From: JAXGTO01 sp040774885
Lineage (GTDB): Bacteria; Actinomycetota; Coriobacteriia; Coriobacteriales; Eggerthellaceae
DNA length: 64,000 bases
Assembly (NCBI GenBank): GCA_040774885.1
Contig: JAXGTO010000001.1
Location: forward strand, 1 to 64,000
Direction of reading: 5' to 3'
The first letter of the stretch is position 1. Each line of letters begins with the position of its first letter. The translations under genes and the position numbers were made by a program. The notes under the pieces were generated by a model that did no database searches, was not told where the DNA came from, and saw only the letters and a list, made by a program, of their open reading frames with translations. Shown in pieces: positions 1 to 7,905 of the stretch.

Positions 1-96
1 CAAGGCGCGCAGCGCGTGCATGAAGTGGCGCGCATGCTGTCAGGCGATGCCACCGACGCATCGTTGGCCCATGCTCGCGAGCTTCTGGATTCGTAA
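1..96 (+). CDS. recN: DNA repair protein RecN, C-terminal end (partial)
   Basis: The first 31 codons of the window are open and end at TAA 94-96. The residues VHEVARMLSG followed by AHARELLDS match the conserved C terminus of RecN, the SMC-like ATPase that acts in double-strand break repair. The rest of the gene lies upstream of the window, so no Walker motif can be checked. The assignment rests on this short tail only. The following gene is on the opposite strand, so recN is the last gene of its transcription unit. Confidence 0.7.
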   Translation, partial: QGAQRVHEVARMLSGDATDASLAHARELLDS

Positions 97-108
97 GCGC
101 CGATCAGC

Positions 109-1107
109 TCAATGGCTTTTCGCAGGGTTGAAGCGGTAATCGCTTCTGCAGACGGTCAATGACAGGCGGCCTTCGCATACCAGGTACACCAGATGGGCGA
201 ACGTTTCTCCCAAGCTGAAGTACTTTTGGTCGAGCTCCCAATCCTGCCAGTTTCCGTGCTTCCATGTGGCATGGCTGGCAATGTCGATGATGTCGTCGTG
301 GCCTGCTGCCACCAAGTCTTCCAGTTCTTCAAGGCGCGCCGCATGGTGTCCTTTGAGAAAGTCGACCCGTTCGGCCAAGCCCGAAAACGGCTCGCCATGT
401 CCGGGCAGCACCAGGTCGACGTCGAGGTCGCGCACTTTGTCCAAACTGTCCAGGAATTCGCGCAACGCATCGTGCGCGCGCATCCAGCTGATGATGGTGG
501 GGGTGATGCGGCCCAGCACATGATCGCCGGCGATGAGAAGCTTCTCATCGGGTTCGAACAAGCAGATATGCCAATCGTCGTGTCCCGGGGTTTCAATCAC
601 CGAGAAACGATGTTTGCCGCATTTGTACACGTCGCCGTCGGCCAGATAGAACACATCGGGCTGGTTCTTCAGCGGTAGAAGCTCGGCCGATACGTGGTAG
701 CGACCCTGGGCATCGATGCGTCCCGATCCTCCGGCAGGGGTCGTGTCGGCCAAACGGGCCAGCAGCGGATCGTATACGGTGGCTTGCAGCTCCATAAGCT
801 GGTTCACTTCTTCGAAGGAGTGAAGGTTGGCGTATACGCGCATGCCGCGGCGCCATATGGTATCGAGCGCCCCCGAGTGGTCGGGGTGGCTGTGGGTGAG
901 CACCACTTCAACGCTTTCCCAACTCCGTCCCAATGCGGTGAGCGCTTCGTCGAGCGCTGCCGCGCAAGCGGGATGGTTGAATCCGACATCGACGATGGTC
1001 GTCTTCTCTTCGCCCAAGATGAAATATGAGTTGAGCTGCCGCAGCGGATTGTCGGGCAGCGGAACGGCCACGCGGTAGAGGCCCTCGGCCAACTCAACGG
1101 GTTCCAT
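109..1107 (-). CDS. MBL-fold metallo-hydrolase
   Basis: The 332-residue protein has the metallo-beta-lactamase fold signature: the metal motif THSHPDHSG at about residues 70-78, a later GDH in LIAGDHVLG and a C-terminal LPGHGEP. The first motif has the THxHxDHxG form of dinuclear zinc or iron hydrolases in the glyoxalase II-like branch. The extra C-terminal part of about 90 residues is helical and resembles the dimer or DNA-binding-like tail of LACTB2/YflN-type members. The substrate cannot be told. The start at 1107 has GAGGAT five bases upstream. It is followed by 34 bases to the cca gene on the same strand, which lies upstream in transcription, so the two probably form one unit. There is no signal peptide, so it should be cytoplasmic. 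Confidence 0.8.
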   Translation of the reverse strand: MEPVELAEGLYRVAVPLPDNPLRQLNSYFILGEEKTTIVDVGFNHPACAAALDEALTALGRSWESVEVVLTHSHPDHSGALDTIWRRGMRVYANLHSFEEVNQLMELQATVYDPLLARLADTTPAGGSGRIDAQGRYHVSAELLPLKNQPDVFYLADGDVYKCGKHRFSVIETPGHDDWHICLFEPDEKLLIAGDHVLGRITPTIISWMRAHDALREFLDSLDKVRDLDVDLVLPGHGEPFSGLAERVDFLKGHHAARLEELEDLVAAGHDDIIDIASHATWKHGNWQDWELDQKYFSLGETFAHLVYLVCEGRLSLTVCRSDYRFNPAKSH

Positions 1108-1141
1108 ATCGTATCCTCGGTTCGTCTAAGTGTACAAGCGC

Positions 1142-2500
1142 TCAGTGTAGCGCATCGCGCACGAAGGTCGTCAGCGCTTCGCGGTCGTTGGCGGCTTTCT
1201 CGTCGATGACGGCATCCAATGCGGCGTGCAACAGAGCGCCTACACGCGGTCCGGGCTCGACGCCAAGCGCCATGACGTCGTTGCCGTCGATAGCCAAATC
1301 GGAAAGGCGAAACGCTTGGTGCTCGGCCATGATGGCGGTCAGGCAATCGTCCAGGTCGCATGCGAGTTTGACGCGGCCACGGCATCCAGGTGCCTGAGAC
1401 AGCGCATCGGCGCGCTTCAAGTCGCACAGCGCGCGGAACAAATCGGGTCGTCCATCCAGTTTCTGCAGCATGCGTTTGACGGCGCGCGGCGTCGGTTCCA
1501 CCTGTTCGTCGTGGTGGGCCACGAGTGCCAAGACATCATGGGCGAATCGAGGGCTCATCTTCAATCGGCGCATGATGGAGCGCGCGATTTCCACGCTGAT
1601 TGCGGGATGCCCGTAGAAATGCCCGATTCCATCTTCGTCAGTGAAGAAGGTGGCCGGTTTGCCCATGTCGTGGAAGAGCGCGGCCCAGCGTACCAAGGGG
1701 TAGGCGGGTGTGTTTTGAACCACATGCGCCGTGTGCTCGAGCACGTCGTAGATATGGTAGGGCGTTCGTTGGTCCAGCCCGCGCATCGGCTCCAATTCGG
1801 GGAGTACCTGCGCCAGCACGTCTTCGCACGACATAATCGCGGTGCATACGTGGTCGCCCAGCAGCAGGCCTTCGAGTTCATGCTCGATGCGCTCGGCGGC
1901 TATTTCGTCGAGCAAGCCCTGCCGAGCGCGCATACCTTGCATCGTCGCCGTTTCTATCTCGAAGCCCAATTGGCTTGAAAAGCGGATTGCCCTCAAGATG
2001 CGCAGGGCGTCTTCGCCGAAACGTGTTTCGGGATCGCCCACGGCGCGGATGATGCTGGATTCAAGGTCTGCGGCGCCGCCGAAGGGGTCGCGCAGGCCGC
2101 TGCGTGGGCGGTAGGCCATCGCGTTGATGGTGAAGTCGCGTCGGGCGAGGTCCTCGTCGATGCTGCCGACGAAGGCGACCTGGTCGGGGTGGCGGGCATC
2201 GGAATACGTTCCGTCGGTTCGAAACGTGGTCACTTCGAATACGTCGTCTTGGCAGGTCACGGTCAACGTGCCGTGTTCCACGCCGGTTTCGAACGTATGA
2301 AGCCCGGCGGCTTCGCACAGCTCTTTCACCTGGGGCCAATGTGCATCGGTGGTCAAATCGATGTCATGGCAGGGTCGGCCCAGCAAGGCATCGCGCACGA
2401 AGCCGCCGACCGTCCAAACCTCGCAACCTCCCTGCTCGAGCACGTCGATGACGCGTTGCGCGGTTTCGGGGATGTCGATGTCGTGGTGTTGCCGGTCCAT
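1142..2500 (-). CDS. cca: CCA tRNA nucleotidyltransferase with HD domain
   Basis: This 452-residue class II nucleotidyltransferase adds or repairs the 3' CCA end of tRNA in the cytoplasm. The N terminus carries the GGFVRDALLGR motif and the DID metal-binding pair (HDIDLTTDA, about residues 46-54). The basic motif RRDFTINAMAY follows at about 123. An HD phosphohydrolase domain (ALFHDMGKPA, about 265-275, then HPAIS and VAHH) follows the neck region, as in the bacterial Cca enzymes that also carry 2',3'-phosphodiesterase-type HD domains. Length fits the family. The window's tRNA-Glu, tRNA-Gln, tRNA-Pro and tRNA-Gly genes already encode CCA, so the enzyme may act mainly in repair here; this is inference. 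It is divergent from the hydrolase at 2580. Confidence 0.92.
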   Translation of the reverse strand: MDRQHHDIDIPETAQRVIDVLEQGGCEVWTVGGFVRDALLGRPCHDIDLTTDAHWPQVKELCEAAGLHTFETGVEHGTLTVTCQDDVFEVTTFRTDGTYSDARHPDQVAFVGSIDEDLARRDFTINAMAYRPRSGLRDPFGGAADLESSIIRAVGDPETRFGEDALRILRAIRFSSQLGFEIETATMQGMRARQGLLDEIAAERIEHELEGLLLGDHVCTAIMSCEDVLAQVLPELEPMRGLDQRTPYHIYDVLEHTAHVVQNTPAYPLVRWAALFHDMGKPATFFTDEDGIGHFYGHPAISVEIARSIMRRLKMSPRFAHDVLALVAHHDEQVEPTPRAVKRMLQKLDGRPDLFRALCDLKRADALSQAPGCRGRVKLACDLDDCLTAIMAEHQAFRLSDLAIDGNDVMALGVEPGPRVGALLHAALDAVIDEKAANDREALTTFVRDALH

Positions 2501-2579
2501 GTACCGTCGCTCTCGCGTCCGTCTTCGTTCGATTGCAGTATGATGAGACTATATCACGCGTGAAAGGGCTGGTGGTTTC

Positions 2580-3599
2580 ATGGCTGATCGTGAAGAGACG
2601 TCCTTGCGGGTCAATCCGGCTGCCGTTGCGGCGGGGGTGGGAGTCGCCGTTGGAGCGGCGGCCATTGCGTCGGGCAATGCCTTGGTGGATTTCGCCCTCG
2701 ATGCGCAAAACCCGCTGTTCGGGCGTGCGGTGTTTCACCAAGACCCTTCTGAGCCGCCGGCTTTTCCCATCAAACCCGCTTATCGGCACCTCGTCCAAGT
2801 CAACAATGCTTGGATTCAAGAAGCGCGCGAAATCTGGCTGGAAGATGCATTGGTCGAAGAGGTGTTCCGTTCGGTGGACGGAGGGTCGCATCATCTGGCC
2901 GCCACCATCTATCACAGTGCGAAACCGACGCGTGCATGGGCGGTGCTGGTTCACGGCTACCGCGGCACGCATGCTGAAATGGACGTCTATGCGCTGCAGT
3001 ACGCCTCCCAGGGCTACAACGTGCTGTCCTGCGATTTGCGGGCCCATGGCGATTCCGATGGCCGTTGGATCGGGATGGGGTGGGCCGATGCCGCCGATGT
3101 GCTGGGGTGGGTCGACTATCTTGCGCAGCGTTTCGGCGATGGCATCGAAGTGGTGCTTCACGGCCATTCCATGGGTGCCACGGCCGTGCTGTGCACCGCC
3201 GCCTGTCCGCCGCGCCCCTGCATCCGTGCGATAGTTGCCGACTGCGGTTTCACGGGGGTATGGGAGATATTCCGCCATCATCTCATTCACACCATGCACC
3301 TCTTGCCGCGCCCGCTGCTCGACATTGCCAACGTATGCTGGAAGGCACGTGGAGGCTGGGATTTCAGAGAAGCCAGCGCGTTGCGCGCCGTGGCCCTTTC
3401 CCAGACGCCCACGCTGTTCATCCACGGCACTGAGGACAAGTTCGTTCCCTGCCGTATGTCCGAAGCGCTCTACGATGCTTGCGCTGCTCCCGTCAAAGAA
3501 CTGCACTTGGTCGAAGGAGCCGGGCACATCATGTCGGTGTTCATCGATCCGCAGGCTTATGAGGACATGGTGTTCGGTTTCTTGGATGCGCTCGAATAG
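2580..3599 (+). CDS. alpha/beta hydrolase with N-terminal hydrophobic segment
   Basis: This 339-residue protein is an alpha/beta hydrolase. The nucleophile elbow GHSMGA lies near residue 200, the oxyanion strand reads VLVHGYRGT near 125, and the acid and histidine of the triad are likely in HGTEDKFVP and GAGHIMS near the C terminus. Residues about 14-38 (alanine, glycine and valine rich) form one possible membrane anchor or uncleaved signal. It resembles the BAAT/YqkD-like cell-surface hydrolases common in Gram-positives; the substrate is unknown. GAAAGGG lies 12 bases before the ATG, which is rather far. It is divergent from cca with an 80-base gap. Confidence 0.8.
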   Translation: MADREETSLRVNPAAVAAGVGVAVGAAAIASGNALVDFALDAQNPLFGRAVFHQDPSEPPAFPIKPAYRHLVQVNNAWIQEAREIWLEDALVEEVFRSVDGGSHHLAATIYHSAKPTRAWAVLVHGYRGTHAEMDVYALQYASQGYNVLSCDLRAHGDSDGRWIGMGWADAADVLGWVDYLAQRFGDGIEVVLHGHSMGATAVLCTAACPPRPCIRAIVADCGFTGVWEIFRHHLIHTMHLLPRPLLDIANVCWKARGGWDFREASALRAVALSQTPTLFIHGTEDKFVPCRMSEALYDACAAPVKELHLVEGAGHIMSVFIDPQAYEDMVFGFLDALE

Positions 3600-3753
3600 G
3601 AAGCTTGCTTCCGAATCGATTCGCAGTCCAGCCCTTCTGCGGCAACGAGCCGTATCGTCGTCACGCGCAGCGCACAGCGCGCCGTTCGATGCTGCGCTAC
3701 AATGAATCGATACATCAACAGGCGCCCGCAGCCGGGTGCATGAAGGAGGCCCC

Positions 3754-4698
3754 ATGGCCGATCGCAAACGATTCGCCCTGCTCATTGACTCGGACAACGT
3801 GTCCGCGAAATACATAACCTGCATCATGAACGAACTTACCAGTCGTCACGGTTCGGTAACCTATCGCCGCATCTACGGTGACTGGACCAGTCCCCAGATG
3901 GCTCGTTGGAAAGATGCGTTGGCAGCCCATTCGCTCACGCCCATGCAGCAATTCCCCAATACCGTGGGCAAGAACGCCACGGATTCGTTCCTCATCATCG
4001 ATGCCATGGACATCCTCTACGAAGGCAAGGTCGATGGGTTCTGCATCGTATCGAGCGACAGCGATTTCACCCGTTTGGCCAGTCGTCTGCGCGATGCCGG
4101 CATGACGGTGGTCGGCATGGGAGAAAGCAAAACCCCGCGCAGTTTCCGTGCGGCTTGCAGCGTGTTCACCGGGTTGGAATTGCTGGTTCAAACCGCGGAA
4201 GGCGAAGACGAGACCGCCGCGCCTGCCGAAGAGAACGCCGTGAGCAAGAAAGACGTCATCGCCTCGATCACCGATATCATCAACGAGGATGCGGGGCAGG
4301 GCACCCAAACCACGCTTTCCGAGATAGGCAATCGCTTGGTGAGCATCTATCCTGATTTCGATGTCCGGTCATTCGGCTACAGTCAGCTGTCCAAGTTCCT
4401 CGAGAGTTTCGACAGCCTTGATCTTCAGCGGCGGGAAAACGTGGTCCTCGTCGATCTGCAAGACGCCCTCCAGTCAAAAGACGAGGTGGCGTCCTTCGTA
4501 CGTGACGAAGTGGAGCGATGCGGGGAAGCGGGTGTGGCCCTCAGCCGCTTGGGCAAGATGATGAGCGAGCAATATCCGCGCTTCAACGTGAAAGAATGCG
4601 GGTATTCCAAGCTCTCCAAGTTCGTGCGCGATATTCCCGGTGTGGTTGTGAGCCAAGATGCCGGCGGAGTGAAGCGAGCGTATTGCGACTGCGAATGA
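3754..4698 (+). CDS. NYN-domain ribonuclease-like protein with two LOTUS/OST-HTH domains
   Basis: A 314-residue protein. Residues about 1-150 are a NYN (PIN-like) nuclease domain with the acidic residues in LLIDSDN, DSFLIIDAMD and SSDSDF. Two OST-HTH/LOTUS repeats follow, near 160-235 and 245-314. Each ends in the same pattern (FGYSQLSKFL and CGYSKLSKFV), which suggests internal duplication. LOTUS domains bind RNA or protein partners in eukaryotic germ granules, and the bacterial NYN-LOTUS family is generally thought to act on RNA. No substrate is known here. The ATG at 3754 was chosen because AAGGAGG ends 5 bases upstream; an in-frame ATG at 3736 lacks a ribosome binding site. Confidence 0.82.
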   Translation: MADRKRFALLIDSDNVSAKYITCIMNELTSRHGSVTYRRIYGDWTSPQMARWKDALAAHSLTPMQQFPNTVGKNATDSFLIIDAMDILYEGKVDGFCIVSSDSDFTRLASRLRDAGMTVVGMGESKTPRSFRAACSVFTGLELLVQTAEGEDETAAPAEENAVSKKDVIASITDIINEDAGQGTQTTLSEIGNRLVSIYPDFDVRSFGYSQLSKFLESFDSLDLQRRENVVLVDLQDALQSKDEVASFVRDEVERCGEAGVALSRLGKMMSEQYPRFNVKECGYSKLSKFVRDIPGVVVSQDAGGVKRAYCDCE

Positions 4699-4774
4699 CA
4701 GCGTGCGCGGTTCGTGTTGAAAGCCGTTGATCGCGGCAGATCGGTCGCCTGATGCAGCGAGGGCGCGCGAACCA

Positions 4775-4803
4775 AATAAAAACGGGCCGCATAAGCGGCC
4801 CGT
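4775..4803 (-). terminator. Rho-independent terminator of the tRNA-Gln/tRNA-Glu unit
   Basis: A perfect 9-bp stem, ACGGGCCGC / GCGGCCCGT, with an ATAA loop lies at 4782-4803. On the minus strand it is followed by TTTTTATTT, which is the expected U-tract. It lies 7 bases past the CCA end of tRNA-Glu. Confidence 0.85.
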
Positions 4804-4810
4804 ATGCATT

Positions 4811-4887
4811 TGGTAGCCCGTACCAGATTCGAACTGGCGATCTCCGCCTTGAGAGGGCGGCGTCCTGAACCGCTAGACGAACGGGCC
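4811..4887 (-). tRNA. tRNA-Glu (anticodon CTC)
   Basis: The minus strand folds as a cloverleaf: acceptor GGCCCGT / ACGGGCT, anticodon stem CCGCC / GGCGG with loop CTCTCAA (anticodon CTC, reads GAG), T-loop TTCGAAT, and an encoded CCA at 4811-4813. It is 77 nt long. It is transcribed after tRNA-Gln from the same promoter. Confidence 0.95.
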
Positions 4888-4900
4888 ATGATGCTTCGAA

Positions 4901-4974
4901 TGGCTGGGGTGGCAGGAGTTGAACCCACACATACGGTACCAGAAACCGCTGTCCTACCATTAGACGACACCCCA
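4901..4974 (-). tRNA. tRNA-Gln (anticodon CTG)
   Basis: The minus strand gives acceptor TGGGGTG / CACCCCA, anticodon stem GCGGT / ACCGT with loop TTCTGGT (anticodon CTG, reads CAG), T-loop TTCAACT and an encoded CCA. It is 74 nt long. A presence of CTG rather than TTG anticodon fits the GC-rich codon use of the window. It is the first gene of the two-tRNA unit. Confidence 0.95.
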
Positions 4975-5029
4975 GTATTCGATTCTGCGTTGCGCGCACG
5001 TTCAATCCGTGCCGCAAACGCGAGTGGAT

Positions 5030-5058
5030 ATGATACGTGGTGATGCCTGAACCGTCAA
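5030..5058 (-). promoter_or_regulatory. promoter of the tRNA-Gln/tRNA-Glu unit
   Basis: On the minus strand TTGACG (5053-5058) and TATCAT (5030-5035) are 17 bases apart, a close match to the housekeeping sigma consensus, about 55 bases before tRNA-Gln. The rest of the gap from 4699 to 5238 holds the two tRNAs, their terminator and nothing else I recognise. Confidence 0.65.
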
Positions 5059-5238
5059 GGGGCAGAATCCGCAAAAAACGGTACTGCGCTGCTGCAGCAC
5101 GCTTCGCCGAGCGCTTTCGTCAAACTCGGATCCACGCAGAATCGTTTCTCGCGAAAAGCTTGCAAAAGCATTGACCACCCGATACCATGGTGCTCCCGGA
5201 TGCCGTTCCTCCATCGCACGTATGAGGAGGGCGGACGC

Positions 5239-7812
5239 ATGTCCGATTTCATTTCCCGCTGCGCTTGCCGCGGACGCAAGCCCAGGCACATCGCCGATCT
5301 GGACCTTTCTTATAGAAACGAGCTGCTCAGCCGGCTCATGCGCGATCGCCGTACCGTGCGCCTGGTCCAAGCCCCGCCGTTTTTCGGCAAAACCTGTTTG
5401 GCGGCCACCTATGCGCAAGCTGTGTTCTCATTCGAAGAGACCTTTTGGGTCGATGGGACCAGTCCTTGTTTTTTGCGCGATCTCGATTTGGATGTGCTGA
5501 AAGATTCGCTGTGCGATCGCAGGGGGCTTGGCGAGGCGTTGGCGGTATTCGAGGACGTCCCGGCTTTGGATGAGCGACGGTTGGCCATTTTTTGGAAGAC
5601 GTGCTGCGGCCTGGTATCCGAAGGCTGGGAGGTCTTGGTCACCAGTACTTCCAGGGCGGCCCCGCTTAGCGGCCATGAGAGCGATTGCGTCTGCCTTGGC
5701 GCGTCCGACCTTTTGTACCGAAACGATGAAGTGGCTCTGATGCGCGCACGAAACCCCCATGCGAGAACATTGGTCAATCCACGCCATGCAATGCAACGGG
5801 TGGCGGGGCTGGTGCCGTGGAACGAAGGCAACGAAGAGCTGTTCTTGCAGGCGATCATCGCCGAAGCGGACGACGCGCGCGAATTGGCAGCACTGTTCGC
5901 CATTCTCATGCTGCAATGCGGCACGTTCGATCGATTGGCTGAGATCTTTTCTTGTGAGGCCCGCTTGGTGCCCCGTCCTCGTTTCGATGATGGGTTGTAC
6001 TTGGGCTTTGACCCGGTAGCCGATGCCTTCGATGCGACCGGTCTGCCGTTTTCGCTGGTGGTTCGTGCTTTCATTCCCTATTTGCAGCACATGGCCGACG
6101 CTGCAGGTGCCTCGGATGTCGTATCGTTTTTGATTCTCATCGCCGATGCTTTGGTCGAAGACGGCGCTGTCGAGCGCGCTGTGGGGATGTTGCACGAAAC
6201 GCTCGATGCCGATGCCCGCCTGGCGTGGGCCGTATCTCATTTTCCCCATTTGATGGAAACGGGGACCTTGTTCCCCTTGCTCACGTTTTGCGCAGGTCTG
6301 GGCGGTGATCGGATCGGAACCGAACCTGCGCTCCAGGTCGCTCTTGCCATGGGTCGTTGCCTGTTGGGGGAAGGCCAGCCGGGTGAAGATGCCCTTGCCT
6401 CGTTGGCGCGATCGCCCCACGCCGATGCCGCCGATCGGGCTATGGCGGCCTTGGTGTTCGCCGTGCTGGCCCGTGATGGCTCTTCGGTGAAATCAAGCGC
6501 GCTGCTCACCATGCCCGTGTTTCGCTCGACTTCCCGTGCGGGCGAGCATTGCTGGGAGGACCGAGCAGCCGGATTGGCCTTGTTGCAGGGGATGGAGGAC
6601 GATTGCGTGATGACCTCCGAGGAACTGCTCAAATGGGCGGCAGGGCATAAAAGTCCGCAGCGCGCGGCCTGGTTGTTGTCGGCGTGGATGTGCTTTGCGG
6701 AATCGGGAGCATCGTCTCCAGGATTCGCCGCCGCGGCCGAGCAGCGCAAAGAGGCCATCGGTGCGACGGTAGCGGCGGTGTTGGCGCATATCGCCGCCAA
6801 TCAGGTGCCGAGTACCTCAGCCTTGGTGCTCATGCGCGCATATGAACGATTCGCGTCCCGGGTGGGCATTGCGAGCCCCCTTTTCACGGAAGAGGCCCAG
6901 CGCCGTCGCGAAACGATGGTTCGGGGGCTTCATGCCCAATCCGAGCTCTATGCCCGTTGGCGCGCGCGAAGGGAAGCGGCCGGAGTCGGCGCCTTTGCCA
7001 CTTTGGCGCAAACCGCTGCGCGCCAAGGCGGTGGCTGCGTCCGCCAGGTTCATGTGGAGGTGTTCGGCGGGTTGCGGATGAAGGTGGATGGCGAGCCGTT
7101 CGATTTTTCGCTGTTGCCCCGTCGCAAGGCCAGGGCTCTTCTGGGCGTGCTGACGGCGTATGCGGGACGGGAACTTTCCTGCGATTACCTTGCCGCCCAG
7201 CTTTGGCCCGACAGCGAGCAGAATCGGGCTCAGCGCAATTTCTACTGTATCTGGTCGGTTCTGCGTCGCGCTATGGCCGATCAGGGGGGCGAGCGCGATG
7301 TCTTGCGTCGCCGGCACGGGTCGTGTTCGCTGGACCGCGCGGTCGTCACCAGCGACATAGACGAGCTCGATGAACTGTGCCGCCTCATGCTTTTGGAGGC
7401 GGACCGCATCGACGATCCGCTCGATATCCTCGATCGCTTCCGCGAGATATACCGTGGCGATTTGATGCCCGGGATGAATTCGGTCGAATGCCTCAATGGG
7501 GCGCGCGTCCACTGGCGAAAACGGGCGGGCGATGCGCTCGTCATGGCTGCGCGCACCTTGTCCGATGCCGGAGAATTCGCGTCGTCGGTCCAATATGCCC
7601 AACATGCCGTCCAGGTCGATGACGGAAGGGAAGATGTCTACGACACGCTGATGCGCTGCCAGATGGCGGCGGGCGATCGCTCCGGAGCTGTTCGAACATG
7701 GCTGGAATATTGTGATTTCATGCAGCTGAAACTCGGACTCGACCCGTCGCCCCGCACCGCCGAGCTCTACCGCCAGATCATCGAGGGAGACTCCTGCTCT
7801 ACCGCTGATTGA
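5239..7812 (+). CDS. BTAD (SARP-like) transcriptional regulator with MalT-like ATPase region
   Basis: An 857-residue protein with a C-terminal DNA-binding half: a winged-helix Trans_reg_C domain at about 595-690 (VHVEVFGGLRM, then RRKARALLGVL and LWPDSEQNRAQRNF) and a bacterial transcriptional activation domain (BTAD) at about 700-850. The N-terminal 300 residues look like the STAND ATPase of MalT/LuxR-family activators, but the P-loop reads QAPPFFGKT, so the usual glycines are replaced. The middle is helical and repeat-like. Such proteins are often activators that sense a small ligand; the target is not evident. The ATG at 5239 has GAGGAGG 8 bases upstream and replaces an in-frame ATG at 5200. 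It is a single gene between the tRNAs and secA. Confidence 0.85.
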   Translation: MSDFISRCACRGRKPRHIADLDLSYRNELLSRLMRDRRTVRLVQAPPFFGKTCLAATYAQAVFSFEETFWVDGTSPCFLRDLDLDVLKDSLCDRRGLGEALAVFEDVPALDERRLAIFWKTCCGLVSEGWEVLVTSTSRAAPLSGHESDCVCLGASDLLYRNDEVALMRARNPHARTLVNPRHAMQRVAGLVPWNEGNEELFLQAIIAEADDARELAALFAILMLQCGTFDRLAEIFSCEARLVPRPRFDDGLYLGFDPVADAFDATGLPFSLVVRAFIPYLQHMADAAGASDVVSFLILIADALVEDGAVERAVGMLHETLDADARLAWAVSHFPHLMETGTLFPLLTFCAGLGGDRIGTEPALQVALAMGRCLLGEGQPGEDALASLARSPHADAADRAMAALVFAVLARDGSSVKSSALLTMPVFRSTSRAGEHCWEDRAAGLALLQGMEDDCVMTSEELLKWAAGHKSPQRAAWLLSAWMCFAESGASSPGFAAAAEQRKEAIGATVAAVLAHIAANQVPSTSALVLMRAYERFASRVGIASPLFTEEAQRRRETMVRGLHAQSELYARWRARREAAGVGAFATLAQTAARQGGGCVRQVHVEVFGGLRMKVDGEPFDFSLLPRRKARALLGVLTAYAGRELSCDYLAAQLWPDSEQNRAQRNFYCIWSVLRRAMADQGGERDVLRRRHGSCSLDRAVVTSDIDELDELCRLMLLEADRIDDPLDILDRFREIYRGDLMPGMNSVECLNGARVHWRKRAGDALVMAARTLSDAGEFASSVQYAQHAVQVDDGREDVYDTLMRCQMAAGDRSGAVRTWLEYCDFMQLKLGLDPSPRTAELYRQIIEGDSCSTAD

Positions 7813-7820
7813 GATGCCCT

Positions 7821-7859
7821 ACAGCCCCTGTGGATTTCCAATGCACCCGCAGGGGCTGT
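7821..7859 (+). other. 10-bp inverted repeat before secA
   Basis: ACAGCCCCTG at 7821-7830 and CAGGGGCTGT at 7850-7859 pair perfectly around a 19-nt loop. No T-tract follows, so it is either a weak terminator of the BTAD gene or a structure in the secA leader. Confidence 0.4.
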
Positions 7860-7905
7860 GATAGAGTGGGGCAGGTCAAATCATGAGAGAAAGACGGCAT
7901 ATCCA

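Noticed and set aside
4699..5238. Phage attachment site at the tRNA pair
   Set aside because: Both tRNAs are intact, with a proper promoter and terminator, and no direct repeat of their 3' ends is seen nearby.
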